A stretch of DNA of 64,000 bases from positions 28,791-92,790 of the forward strand of contig MSJH02000693.1 in the NCBI GenBank assembly GCA_001931875.2, in the 5' to 3' direction. A program made the position numbers and the translations under genes. Shown here piece after piece: positions 23,407 through 34,006 of this stretch; the stretch's first letter is position 1; every line of letters starts with the position of its first letter. The DNA comes from Byssochlamys sp. IMV 00236 (Eukaryota; Ascomycota; Eurotiomycetes; Eurotiales; Thermoascaceae). The notes beneath the pieces are model-generated. The model saw nothing but the letters and a program-made list of their open reading frames with translations. It was not told the DNA's origin and ran no database searches.

Positions 23407-23509
23407 GCTTTAATTAGCCCCTAAAAGGAAATGATTAGCAGCTAGAGTATTAGGGTATTACAGCCAAATTTACTAGTGCGCGCCAGAATTTTTGACACGC
23501 TACTCCGTA

Positions 23510-24046
23510 CTCTGCTCTACCATACTCCTTCAAACTCCTTCGTCCCGAGCATTACGATAACGAGTGATCGATATTCTTTCGCTTCTCCTGGAGCTGAAGC
23601 CCTTCATTGGAATTATTTAGGTACCGGAAGCGGCTGGAATGCACTAGTGATACAAACGTGATAAGACGAAACAATCAATGATCCCAACAGTCCAAACCCC
23701 GCGTCGACTGGTGACGCCCATAGTCCTGCACAGTAACGACAATAACGATTATAATAGGTGTATGCTCTTTTGGGGAAAAAAAAGGAGAACATATATACGC
23801 TGAACGGCACGTATAAACACTACAGTTGAGGCCCGTCAACCGATCAGACGAATAGTATGACTTTCAGTCGACTCCAGCTTCGACTGGCCACTCCAGCATG
23901 GAGTATCAAGAAAAAAGCGCCAGTTATTCCATGGCTGAAAATCCGAGGCATAAGTCGAAGAAATCGACAATGGTACCAGCTAGACGTCCGTGTCTGTAGT
24001 CCGGAACCAACGTTGAAGGTGAATTATCAGAGGTCACCGGCTTTTA
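23510..24046. other. Intergenic
   Basis: Spacer between the transposon and the 3' end of the zinc transporter gene. No gene is seen. Confidence 0.6.
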
Positions 24047-25883
24047 TTATTTGGGGCAGCACTGGCCGCCTCGTGCGCATTCATTCCCACATTCGAGGAG
24101 ACATCCTGCATCGCTTCCGCGGGTGCTCGGGGCCCTGCTGGAGGAGCGAGACTCGTCACCGTTACCTGGCTGTCCTGAAGTAGCGACATGATTATCTTCC
24201 TCGTCGCTCTCCGGAGTGAACTCGGGCTGGATTGTCGATGAGTGGATGCCATACGCATGCAAGCACTTCCGCACCTGCCGGGCGAGGCGCATATATCTCT
24301 CTGAACCTTCGCCCTTTATCTCGCAGTCGACCTGGATATGCAGAGAAGCGACGAGTTTGGTGTCGCTCAGCTGCCACACGTGGAGGTGGTGACAGCTGAT
24401 GACACCAGGAAGGCGCTCAATGTCCTCCTTGATATGATCGATGCTCATACCTTGAGGTACCGCTTGAAGCAAGATTCTAGATGCTGCTTTGCAGAGAGGG
24501 ATCGCAGATGCCAGAATAATGACGGTAATCACAAGGGAAATACCGGGGTCAACGTAGAATCTCCACGAGTAATCCGTGAGCCAGATGATCAGGGCAGATA
24601 CGATGACTCCAATGTTGCCCAATGCATCTCCCATGACGTGTAGGAAAACGCCTCTCATGTTGAGGTCATGTTTATGGCCTCCCTTGCCCTTTTCGTCCTT
24701 CTTGGGCTGGGCATGGTTGTGCGATTTATGGATATCATCGTCGGTAGTTGCGCGACCGGGGGCTCGGGTAGGAGTAGCATCTTCATCCGTGTAATTGCTT
24801 GCACGATCCTTATGTCTGAGAAGGCCGGAGCGCTCGTTGGGCGCTTGTCCGTTAGCTGCCTCGGGGTTCTCCAGATCAGAGTCGGAAGTGACCTCGTCTT
24901 CGAAGCGACTGGCCTTGATAATATCCTGGCGTAAGGTAGCGGGGTGGATGTGGATACTATCGACACCTGCCCAACCCCGGGACGATGCGCTAAATCGACG
25001 AGAGTTCCGAGAGCTGCTCTCGAGTCCACGGCGCTTCCGACTGTACGGTGACATGGCGTCTGTTGCAGTGTCGTCCGTCTCATCACTCTTTGTAAACCCG
25101 CGAGTACGATGATCGGGACCGCCCGACGACGCCCCTGCAGCATTCTCTGGCATACCTGACGCAGTTCCACTCTGGCCACGGGCATGCGATGGCTCGTGGT
25201 CGCCATGAGCCACGAAACCCTGTTCCGCCGCATCTTCGTCACCGTGATCATGGCCATGATCGTGGCCTCCATGCCCATGGGAGTGATCATGGAAGAGAAC
25301 CAAACCAAGAATATTCGACGCCAGACCAAAGCATCCGACAATGCAGACGAGCTTTGGATTCTTCACTTCTTGCGGTTCCACCAACCGTTGTATAGCCTCG
25401 AGGAAGATCGACATACAGAGAGCGACCAAGAAGACACCGTTTACCAACGCACCCAGGGTTTCCGCACGCTGCCACTATATGCGCGAATGCCTATTAGCGC
25501 GACGCTCGATAAGTCACCAAAAAGGGAGAAATTGCAGACTCACGCCATAGGTGTACATCTTCGAGGTAGTCTCTTGGTTAGCGACCTTAACGGCCCATAA
25601 TCCGACACATAGCGACAAGACATCATTTAACTATAGATCGTTAGAAAAATATCCCTCTAATGACCTTCTAGTGGCCTGCGAGGATCGTATACCATATGGA
25701 ACGAATCTGCGACGAGTGCAAGCGAATGGACGGCATAACCTATAATTTTACCCCCCCGGTTAGCCTGACAAGTCGATTAGCGCAGATGTTCCAGCACCAC
25801 CTACCAACGATCAATTCCAACAAGAAGAAAGCAGTATCAATCACCAACAAGATGATAATCCTGTGTGATTTGGAGAGTGCCAT
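24047..25883 (-). CDS. zrc1: ZRC1/COT1-type vacuolar zinc transporter (CDF family)
   Basis: Four exons, 25883-25805, 25739-25693, 25630-25544 and 25474-24047, give 546 residues. The start MALSKSHRIIILLVIDTAFF leads into TM1; TM2 has the metal site ALVADSFHMLND (Asp 38, His 41, Asp 45). TYGWQRAETLGALVNGVFL follows. The cytosolic loop is rich in His (HDHSHGHGGHDHGHDHGD and SHNHAQPKKDEKGKGGHKHD), and TM5 repeats the metal motif as FLHVMGDALGN. The C-terminal domain has LPGVISCHHLHVWQLSDTKL, the CDF metal-sensing ferredoxin-like fold. Family role: proton antiport of Zn2+ (and Co2+) into the vacuole, conferring zinc tolerance. The loop between TM4 and TM5 is long (about 200 residues). Each junction restores family sequence, so splicing is well supported. 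Confidence 0.93.
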
Positions 25884-27185
25884 GGTCGCGGCGATGCGGC
25901 GCGCCAGTAGCGCGAATTCTCCGCGATGTTCAACGTCAGAGCAGTTCCCGTCGAGAGCAGAGATCCAGCCAATTTGACAAGCGGAGAGCGGAGTGACAGC
26001 TACCGGACAGTAGAAGAGATGGAATCACCGAAAGAGCGATGCAGGGGATGGAGGAGAAAATAATAAGGACCGCGAGATGCGGGCGCCTCGTTCCAAGTTC
26101 AAAACGCCTTCGGATGTCGCTCCGGGGGGACCGAAAGTGGCGCGGGTCGATGATCTTCAGCACTTAACAATAATAGCAGTTGGTCTGGCACGTCACTCTT
26201 TCAACGTTTCCCAATCTGCAGTTGAGGGCCCTGATGCTCCTATATACGACTCGACCGCACTGATGGAGCTGAACAGAACGAGAAGAAGGAACAAACGATT
26301 TTCGCGATCACCCTAAATCATGGGCTGGCTGACATTCTTTTGTGCGTGTTTAGGTGCGCGTCGGCTTGGAATGCCTGCCAAACGAAAAGAGAGTTCGATA
26401 AGGCCGGGACTATGGCCAAAGAATGGCGCTATCCGCAAAGGTATGATTTTACTCTGGACCTCTCGCTCATTTAATTCTCCGCCAAGTGAACATCATTTTA
26501 TCCTGTAATAATAATTTCTACTCGCGTACCACTCAATATTAATATACGAGCTGTATGGGACCCTTGAATGTTCCATCAGGTTGCCGTCCGTCTCTTCCGT
26601 TGGCCCTCAGTGAGATACTAACCACTATCTAGTCTCCCCTCGGACGTAAGGATTCCATGAATGCCTTTTTCTTTTTCTTGACTCGTCATCCCTCTCATTG
26701 AGCTATGTTATACCTTGCTGCACTGCAAAAGCAGTAAGACAATAGGCTAAACACCGATAGCACACCCATTATTGCCAATGCCACGCCTACATTCTCCATG
26801 GGGAGGAGCATGCTGTAGATATATACCTCTTTGACGTACGAATACGAACTGAACAGAACCTGCTATGTATGTACAATCAGCCCCGCACCAGCCATAGTTG
26901 GGCCAGCCAAGCAAACGAGGAATCGAATAGCAACCCATCCATGTTGCGAATTGCTCATTTCCATGCAGATAAAGGTTCTTTATTCAAACACCATCCATCC
27001 ACAAAGCCTTGACACAGAGACTTTCATTTGATACTGAAGTTGGGTAATAGTTCACTCCGATCAAATATATAAACATCTCAATTCTACCAAGTATAGTCAC
27101 ACGGAACGGACCATTATCATCATCTTGTCCGCAGAAAGCACTCTGATAATTGACACACACAGCAAAAAAAAGGCTAAACACTTGA
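25884..27185. other. Intergenic
   Basis: About 1.3 kb containing the zinc transporter promoter and the 3' flank of the aldolase gene. ORFs are short and unsupported. Confidence 0.6.
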
Positions 27186-28259
27186 TCAGAGTAACTTCTC
27201 CATATCAGCAATTTCCTGAAACATGTCTTGATGGTCGATGGCCTCTTTCTTTGTCGGACGAGGCAGCGGTTTACGGGCGAACCCTCCATACCCGAAAAAC
27301 TGCTCAAGTGCACATTTAGTCCCCGAAATACCGCTCTTGATAGCCGCCCAATCTCCGCGAGCCACAGGTGCTTGAAGCCCCTTGGCCTCGTGGTAACTGC
27401 CAGAGTTGTAAAGCTCTGCTAGTCTCACGCAGGATTTAGGAGCGAAATTTGCCAGGCCAGCAACGACCCCCGAGCCACCTCCCACGAGACTCTGGATTGT
27501 GAAGTCCGCAGAGCCACCCAAGCACATGAATCCAGAACCTTGATCTGCATGCGTTCTCGCACTGGTGGCCGCCGCGATCCTATTAAGCTTCCCTGTATTT
27601 CCACACGTGAGTTTACAACCCACGATCTTGGGATGCTTAGCCAGCTCGATGATGGTATCAGAATCGAGGTCGACGCCAGTGACGGCGGGATAGTTGTAGA
27701 TAAGGATGGGTAGAGGAGAAGCGTCCGCGACCTCCGTGAAGTAACCTTTGATACACTCCGGCTTATAGTTCGCTTTATAATATGACGGAGGGAGAATCAC
27801 GGCATAGTCCCCACCAGAATCATGAGCCTGGCGGCAGAGGTCAATCGTCTCACGAGTTGATTGTACTCCACAACCAACAATTATGGGAAAATCCTCATAG
27901 CCAGCTCTGGAAAGGGCATCACGAGTCGTCCTATTAACCACAGAACGCTCAATACTGGTGAGATGGACGGCTTCGCCGTTGGTGCCCTGGGTAACTATAC
28001 CCGCTATGCCGGCCTTGGCCATGCGCACCGCATGCCTGGCAATTGCTTCTTCATCGAGTTCTTCTGTGGTCTTATTGAAAAATGTGAAAGTAGGGACGTA
28101 GACTCCGGGTCTCATGATCCGATTAGGATGTTCTGGCGGTGCATTCTTATAACTGACGTCCTCTTGAGGTTGAGAATAGATTGTGTCGCGTAACGGTAGA
28201 TTTGTTGTCGTTCTGTGGATGCCCGGCTCCTCCCCCGGGACGCCAGTGCGGGATGACAT
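27186..28259 (-). CDS. Dihydrodipicolinate synthase-family aldolase (fungal HOGA/LGA1-like)
   Basis: Intronless gene for 357 residues, about 45 longer at the N-terminus than bacterial DapA. The class I aldolase barrel starts at RPGVYVPTFTFF. Key sites: GTNGE at 92-96 (phosphate/carboxylate loop), Tyr 188 in IYNYPAVTG, and the Schiff-base Lys 216 in IVGCKLTCGN. Family members in fungi include L-threo-3-deoxy-hexulosonate aldolase of galacturonate breakdown and 4-hydroxy-2-oxoglutarate aldolase; both cleave a 2-oxo acid to pyruvate plus an aldehyde. Lysine in fungi is made by the aminoadipate route, so a true DapA role is unlikely. No neighbouring pectin genes help to choose the substrate. No mitochondrial presequence is evident. 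Confidence 0.88.
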   Translation of the reverse strand: MSSRTGVPGEEPGIHRTTTNLPLRDTIYSQPQEDVSYKNAPPEHPNRIMRPGVYVPTFTFFNKTTEELDEEAIARHAVRMAKAGIAGIVTQGTNGEAVHLTSIERSVVNRTTRDALSRAGYEDFPIIVGCGVQSTRETIDLCRQAHDSGGDYAVILPPSYYKANYKPECIKGYFTEVADASPLPILIYNYPAVTGVDLDSDTIIELAKHPKIVGCKLTCGNTGKLNRIAAATSARTHADQGSGFMCLGGSADFTIQSLVGGGSGVVAGLANFAPKSCVRLAELYNSGSYHEAKGLQAPVARGDWAAIKSGISGTKCALEQFFGYGGFARKPLPRPTKKEAIDHQDMFQEIADMEKLL

Positions 28260-28678
28260 TCAGTACAGCTTGAATCAAATCAAATATGCTTTTCTCTCTC
28301 TCTGTTCTTTTCAGTTCCAATATAGATGGGTCATACTATGTTTATGAAAGGGTCCTGTGTTGACACACGAGTCACGTCACCCGAAAACAGTAATGACGCA
28401 ACACTAAAGCACAATTTCAGATGGCAAATAGAAGCTGCGACTTGATTCGATCAGCTTATTGAGAAAGCTTGCGAAAGAGGCGCAACAGTGATCAGCAATC
28501 GCTTCTTTGTGAGATATTCCGCATTGATTGAAATCATGCTTTGCTTGATAGATGGCTCATTAGATGGCTAACGATGTGGGATTCCGTAAGAGTTCTGTAG
28601 ATTTTTAGGTAATCAAAAATACAGTCAATAGATTGATTTTTCCCCCCCTTAAATTTGTGCCTTCTATGACTGTATCCT
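28260..28678. other. Intergenic, aldolase promoter region
   Basis: About 420 bases; no gene seen. It begins with CT-rich sequence immediately before the aldolase start on the minus strand. Confidence 0.6.
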
Positions 28679-30256
28679 TTATCGCTGAATAAGTTTTGCT
28701 AATGGTACATCATCTTCGTCATAGAACTCGGCTTCTTCGTCAACGCCAAAGTCGCGCAGACGTTCCCCTTCCGAGTTCTTCCATGCCTCTTCCCCTTCGG
28801 ATATCTGGTGTTCGGACTCATCATCTTCGTCATAATCATCATCTGACAGATTGTCTTCGTCGTCGTCGTCGAGAGAAAAGCGTTCATGGAAACGTTTGCG
28901 CCGCTGTAGCTCCGCCCCGCCTTGCCGACGCCGAATGTCCTCCAACCGTCGGCGATTGAAAGCTTCCACCTCTTCGCGTGCAGTGCTATATTGCTGCTGG
29001 AAAGTAAAGGGACCTTCTGTGTCATTTGTCTTAATCATTCGCGGAATACGATCAGGATCTGGCGGCGGCCAGGATAACTTGGGATCTGTAGCAGTTCAGC
29101 ATCGGAAAAGCAGGAAGATACGATACTCATCAGAACACACGGATATTACGTAGGTACATGATGAGAAACTTATACTTACCTTCGAATCCATTCGTCTCAT
29201 ATTCTAGACCCGTGTCGCGGCTTGGTGTAGCTGCTAATGGCCAGAACCAGCTTAGAATCTATTGCGCTCGTTAACATGTATAGCAATGACTGAGGAGCAA
29301 AACAACTGACATTTGCACTGCCACCCATTCCAGCTTTGATATTCTTCCAGATGCCGATATCATAGGGAAACTCTTGCCTCCTGATCGGTATCATGATGCC
29401 GTCTGGGCCTTCAAGGACACCGCCAAAATGACGGGCTCGTCTGACTAGAGTTTTGTGTCTCTCAATCTCCCATGATTCGATAGTTGTTACGTTCTCACCG
29501 AGGGAGATAATAGTGCGAATTAGAAGGATTGACAAAGCAAACAGCGTGAGACTGTTGACCACCGTGAGAATGAAAAGAAGAGAAAGCTGCGTAACACTTG
29601 GCCCGAGATACTACAGACTATCGGTTAGCATCAGGAGATTTTTTGAGATTTATGCTGAGAACTCCCTACACTTGGAAGATTCCTACTTTGCCAGACGGCG
29701 GCTACTCTGGCATAGAGCAAGGATTCAAGGTACGCTAATCCGACAACAGCGTAGAACAGAAAACGTATGAAGTGCGGGAATGTAAAATGAGAAACGCAGT
29801 TCGACGTCCAGGGACAATGGTGGTCCATCTTTGGGATGCATCTATAAAATTCAAATCAGCATCAATGGGGCCAATCAAGTGTCTGTCATTCCAGCTTTAG
29901 AACCTTTGACATTTCCCGCAATGATGCGCTCTTGGCGGCTTGAAGGCTTCGCATTTACGGCACCATCTCTGTCTGCCGGTGAAGTCTTTGCCAGGATCGA
30001 CTTCAGTCTTCTTGTCAGCCTCTTTGGGGGTGGGTTTCCAATCTTTAGAGATACGCCCTGGATCTACAGTGCATGTTCGATAATAGCATATCCAAATAGA
30101 AGTAGCAAGGACGTTCAGTTTCACCAGCTGAGACCGTGAAAGGGGTCCTGGTTCGAGATATAGAAGAAGATATTGAGATGGGTATGCAAGAAATGCAATG
30201 AGAAGACAAACGGCAGGAATCGCAAGCTGCGATAACGAAAATTGGCGGGGCGACAT
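28679..30256 (-). CDS. pfa4: DHHC palmitoyltransferase Pfa4
   Basis: Five exons, 30256-29904, 29841-29670, 29610-29311, 29258-29180 and 29085-28679, give 436 residues. Two TM helices at the N-terminus (PAVCLLIAFLAYPSQYLLL and a second around LVKLNVLATSIWICYY) precede the zinc-binding Cys-rich domain RWCRKCEAFKPPRAHHCGKC, with the catalytic DHHC at about 124-127 in KMDHHCPWTSNC. Two more TM helices follow (FIRFLFYAVVGLAYLESLL; NSLTLFALSILLIRTI), then TTIESWEIERH, RRQEFPYDIGIWKNIKAGMG and NGFEDPKLSWPPPDPDRIPR, landmarks of the Pfa4 group. The C-terminal tail has long Asp/Glu runs. Family role: S-palmitoylation at the ER, in yeast of chitin synthase Chs3. It is divergent from the MutL gene, with 286 bp between starts. 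Confidence 0.93.
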
Positions 30257-30542
30257 TGTTTTCTATCGATGGCGAGAAATCATGGTTGTCCACATCGTCG
30301 CTTTCCGCGTGGTTCTGCTGACTACGCGTGTCCATCGGGATGAAGTGCGTGGCCGAAAGCGCATCCCGAGGCGCAGAATCTCGGACTCAAGGTCAAAGAA
30401 GAGCACTTGATATCGGTCAGCATCTAGCTCGCATCTAGGCATCAACGTTGATGTGAGCTTATTGACAAGTCCCATAAATGCTTACCTCTTATGGGAGCTA
30501 GCATAATAGTGTCATGCCAGGCCATCTACATCGATCCTGAAG
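30257..30542. promoter_or_regulatory. Shared divergent promoter region
   Basis: The 286 bases between the start codons of pfa4 (minus) and the MutL-like gene (plus) must hold both promoters and leaders. No specific binding site is recognised. Confidence 0.5.
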
Positions 30543-33321
30543 ATGCCAATTGCCGCCCTTCCACAGTCGACGGCGCGGGCAATTGGCTCAACAAGTGTCT
30601 TGTCTGATACGTGCTCCGTCGTCAAAGAGCTACTAGACAACTCCCTAGATGCAGGTGCCTCATCTGTATCCATCGAGGTCTCACAAAATACAGTTGATCT
30701 CATCCAGGTCAAAGATAACGGGCATGGTATCCCCCCAGAGGACCACGGTTTCGTGTGCAAGCGCAGTTTCACAAGTAAAATTCAGACATTAGACGACTTG
30801 AGAAATGTTGGAGGGACTTCCCTTGGCTTTAGAGGCGAAGCGCTGGCCAGTGCTTGCGAGATGTCTGGAGGTGTTAGTGTGACCACGAGAGTTGAGTCGC
30901 AGGTAGTGGGAGCAACCCTGAAGTATTCAAGGACAGGAGATCTCGCTAGGTGAGCCTGGCAGATGTAGACTCTTTACAACATACTGACACAGTTTTGCAG
31001 TTCTCAGCGTGCTTCTCATCCGGTTGGAACTACTGTCCGTTTGACAGACTTCTTGAAACATATTCCAGTTCGCAGACAGACGGCATTAAAGAGCGCGTCG
31101 AAAACGATTACCAGGATCAAGAAGCTCCTCCAAGCGTATGCAATTGCTCAGCCTTCTAAACGAATTTCATTCAGGGTTATAAATAGTAAGAATGAAAACA
31201 ACAATTGGACCTACGCTCCGAAACCAAATACCACACTTCGAGAAGCTGCTCTACTGGTGGCCGGCCCCGAAACAGCTAGCCACTGTGCGGTAATTACATG
31301 GCCATCTCAGGAATCCAAAGAACATGAAACGGAGCAGGAACTGGAGCAGAATCATACAGTGGCCAATTATGAGTTAACCGCGTTTCTTCCTAAAGCTGAT
31401 TCAGGTAACTATAGCCTTTACAATATTCACCAATCTACGCTGACAGTCAGAAGATTTCACCAAAGTTAGTGGCGGAGGCCAGTACGTTTCTGTTGATGGG
31501 AGACCAGTCTCTATTTCAAGGGGCACGTCTCGCGATATTATAAAACTTTTCAGGACCTATATCCGTTCGGCTGCAAAAATCAGGGGGAGTAATGCGTCGC
31601 TTTCGGATCCGTTTTTGTGTCTGCACATTCGTTGCCCGAAAGGAAGCTACGACGCAAACATTGAACCAGCCAAGGATGATGTTTTGTTCACTGACTCCCC
31701 CGCCCTTATATCGCTGTCAGAGAGTCTTTTCAAGAGTGTATATGGCGAAGTCGACCACGGCGGCAAGTTAGATGCGCCGGCGTCAAAGACCAGCAAGACT
31801 TCTCAAAATGACAGCTGTATCAGAGCACCAGCAGAGGCAGAAAGTGCAGAGAGTTATCACAGCCAGGATATACCTGCTACTTCTCAGACTTCGTTTGTAT
31901 CTGGAGGTATGCGGCAGTCATCTATCTGTCAGACTCTGGAGAATGAGAAACGAAGCACATCGCGCAATGAGACGCCAATGAGATCCGGGAACATTGATAT
32001 TAGGAACCCCTGGGCTATCGCAAGGCTGAATACCTCTACTCGTTCTACAGACAGTGTTCGACCTCATTTTTCCCAATTGTTAACTCCTAGCCGCACCAAA
32101 AACACTCCTGAGAGCCTGGAACTCGAGAGCATGAATAACCGCCATTCCGGCAGTCCTCCCCTGCCAAGTCCGTCCAATTCTGATTCTTCTTTGCCGTCTT
32201 CCGGGTCACGTCGATCTTCGCTGTTTGTACAGCGTCCTCAACGTAGCCCAGCCTGCGCAGCTTACACGAGATCCGATAGAGACATTGCAAAGGAACGCTA
32301 TGGGAACGGTGCCCTGGACACGTGGTTCCAGAAAGTTACCCAGTCATCCTTTAAGAATTTGTCTACCGACTCTACGTCCCAGGAAATCCAAGATGAGGTA
32401 ACCAGAGATCGGGCAGCCGAGCGGTTTGGAAAGAGAACGCATCCGCCGCAGGCCAGTCCGCTGAGAGACTTCACCGACGATGTGGGGAATAAACATACCC
32501 AGACTTCCATTGATATTGATGTTCCTCGGATCTCTGGAAGAGAACATTCTCTTGTGGAGGATGTAGAAGATACTGGGCAGTCCGAAGACATCATCCACAG
32601 ACGTCAGGAGTTCCCTGTACTTGAGCAGTGGTCATCCAGACTACATCAGTCTTCCGCTTCGGAATACACGTCTGAGACGGAGATGGCGTTGGATTTTGAG
32701 CGAAGAAAGAGAGCGGCTATCCAGTCCCGACGGCTGCAAACAAAGGCCTTTCTTGGATCAGCGGCGCCCAGAGAGGACGAACCTCCTTCCAGCTCTCCTC
32801 ACCACAACAGGTATCTTGCTGCGCGTGCTGCCTTAGCAGCTCCAGTCGCAGAATCTCATGCAGAGATGCCATCAAGTACTTCTACGACGGGAACTCCCAA
32901 CCCTGCTCCATTAAACCCTAACGACCCCAGAGCATACTTTATCCGCCATCGAGACACGGTCGGACAAATAGGGACTTCCAGCACCGGGCCAAAGATTCGA
33001 CGTGTGCACACTAGCAAACTGCCTCTGGAGAGGATACCTGAAGGCTCTGACCTTCATGATATAGGCCTGAGATTGGCCATAAATGTGAATCATCTGTCTT
33101 CTTTATTTGTAGAAATATGCCGGGTTGATTCTTATTCTCAGTCTGGGTCGTCCTCTGAAGCATTTTCCGCAACTCCTTCAAAGCAGCTACAGCAGCTCTG
33201 GAACGCTCGATTATCTGATTTAATCAAGAAGAAATATAGGACCGTCAAAACGGACGAGGAACCTCATATACCATTTGAGTTATCGACGATAAAGTCGCAA
33301 GGACGTGAAAGCAGTGACTGA
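30543..33321 (+). CDS. MutL-family mismatch repair protein lacking the endonuclease motif (Pms1/Mlh2-like)
   Basis: Exons 30543-30949, 31001-31404 and 31451-33321 encode 893 residues. The GHKL ATPase domain is complete: SVVKELLDNSLDAGAS (catalytic Glu 29, metal-binding Asn 33), IQVKDNGHGIPP (about 55-65) and SLGFRGEALAS (about 93-103). The second MutL lobe follows (ASHPVGTTVRLTDFLKHIPV; GGGQYVSVDGRPVS; YDANIEPAKDDVLF). From about residue 360 a long Ser-rich low-complexity linker runs almost to the end. The DQHA-x2-E-x4-E endonuclease motif of PMS2/yeast Pms1 is absent, and no typical dimerisation domain is evident in the last 120 residues. This suggests an accessory MutL such as Mlh2 rather than the main nuclease. 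A C-terminal extension in another exon was looked for just downstream and not found. Confidence 0.85.
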
Positions 33322-34006
33322 ATCTCGAGTTGCTCTTATATTCCCTATCTGAAAATCTCTGCTATTCTCAGCTTGAGTCAGATTGTCAAGATTTGCAATT
33401 CATCATGTGTGTTCATCCTATACAATATACCAACAGTAGCTACTGTTGGAGAGTTACGGTTCTTATACGATATTTTCTTATTGCTATTGTCTTACGGGGA
33501 GTCCTAGCATCTTTTATACCCAGGAGGCATACCCAGTGTCATACTATATCCATTGAGATCTTCATGTATTAACCCCTTTATACAGAATAGAACGTGACAT
33601 AGATTACTCTACAGAATCACAGAAATAATAGACACGATACAAGAAAAAGAAAATTAAGCCGTACAAAAAAAAAGCTCACACCCCCCAGCACTCCTCTAGC
33701 AGAGGAGAGCTGAAGGGTGTTACGAAAACCCCACCGTGCTTTTGGCGGGTAGGGTTTTTCATCGAAAATCCAAGGAGCCCCCTCCAAGGTTCGAACAGGG
33801 AGCCTCCAGCTAGATGGAGGTGGACTACCACTGCACCATCTGGACTCCCTGGTTGATAAATGACCCTTTGTTGTGGTATATATCCTTGTGTTGATGAATG
33901 GGCAAGTGCCGGAAGCGGAGCCTTCCTTCATTGTCACATGTGTTTAGTCAACAACTTGCAGGTGCCCATAGTTATGCATTGAATAGTCAGAACATATCAC
34001 TAGTAG
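33322..34006. other. Intergenic between convergent genes
   Basis: Contains the tRNA-like element at 33774-33848 and several A/T runs. No protein gene is seen. Confidence 0.6.
33774..33848 (-). tRNA. tRNA-like sequence, probably a degenerate tRNA
   Basis: On the minus strand GGAGTCC (33848-33842) can pair with GGGCTCC (33780-33774) as a 7-bp acceptor stem with one G-T pair. In between are a box-A/D-arm-like GGTGCAGTGGTAGTCC, a hairpin CTCCA..TGGAG in the anticodon-arm place, and GTTCGAACC in the T-loop place. A T run follows 3'. However, the anticodon loop is 6 nt instead of 7 and the T-stem does not pair in register, so an anticodon cannot be read with confidence. I take it as a tRNA relic or unusual tRNA. 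Confidence 0.35.

Larger units (their letters stand above)
21500..23507 (+). mobile_element. Tc1/mariner-like DNA transposon, RIP-decayed
   Basis: A 2,008-bp element with terminal inverted repeats of 27 bp that differ at one base, a C-to-T transition: the left end starts CGGAGTAGCGTGTCAAAAAT and the right end is its reverse complement ending at 23507. TA flanks both sides (21498-21499, 23508-23509), the target duplication of this superfamily. The interior is very AT-rich and carries a transposase remnant full of TAG/TAA codons. A 170-bp foreign segment at 22283-22452 interrupts it. The pattern of TGG to TAG changes fits repeat-induced point mutation, known in ascomycetes. Confidence 0.88.

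Noticed and set aside
24655..25341. 228-codon minus-strand ORF
   Set aside because: It overlaps the zinc transporter in another frame; its Met/Arg-rich text is a shadow of the conserved CDF exon.
28679..29038. Separate acidic protein starting MIKTNDTEGPF
   Set aside because: It is the last exon of pfa4; the upstream exon joins in frame through EDPKLSWPPPDPDRIPR.
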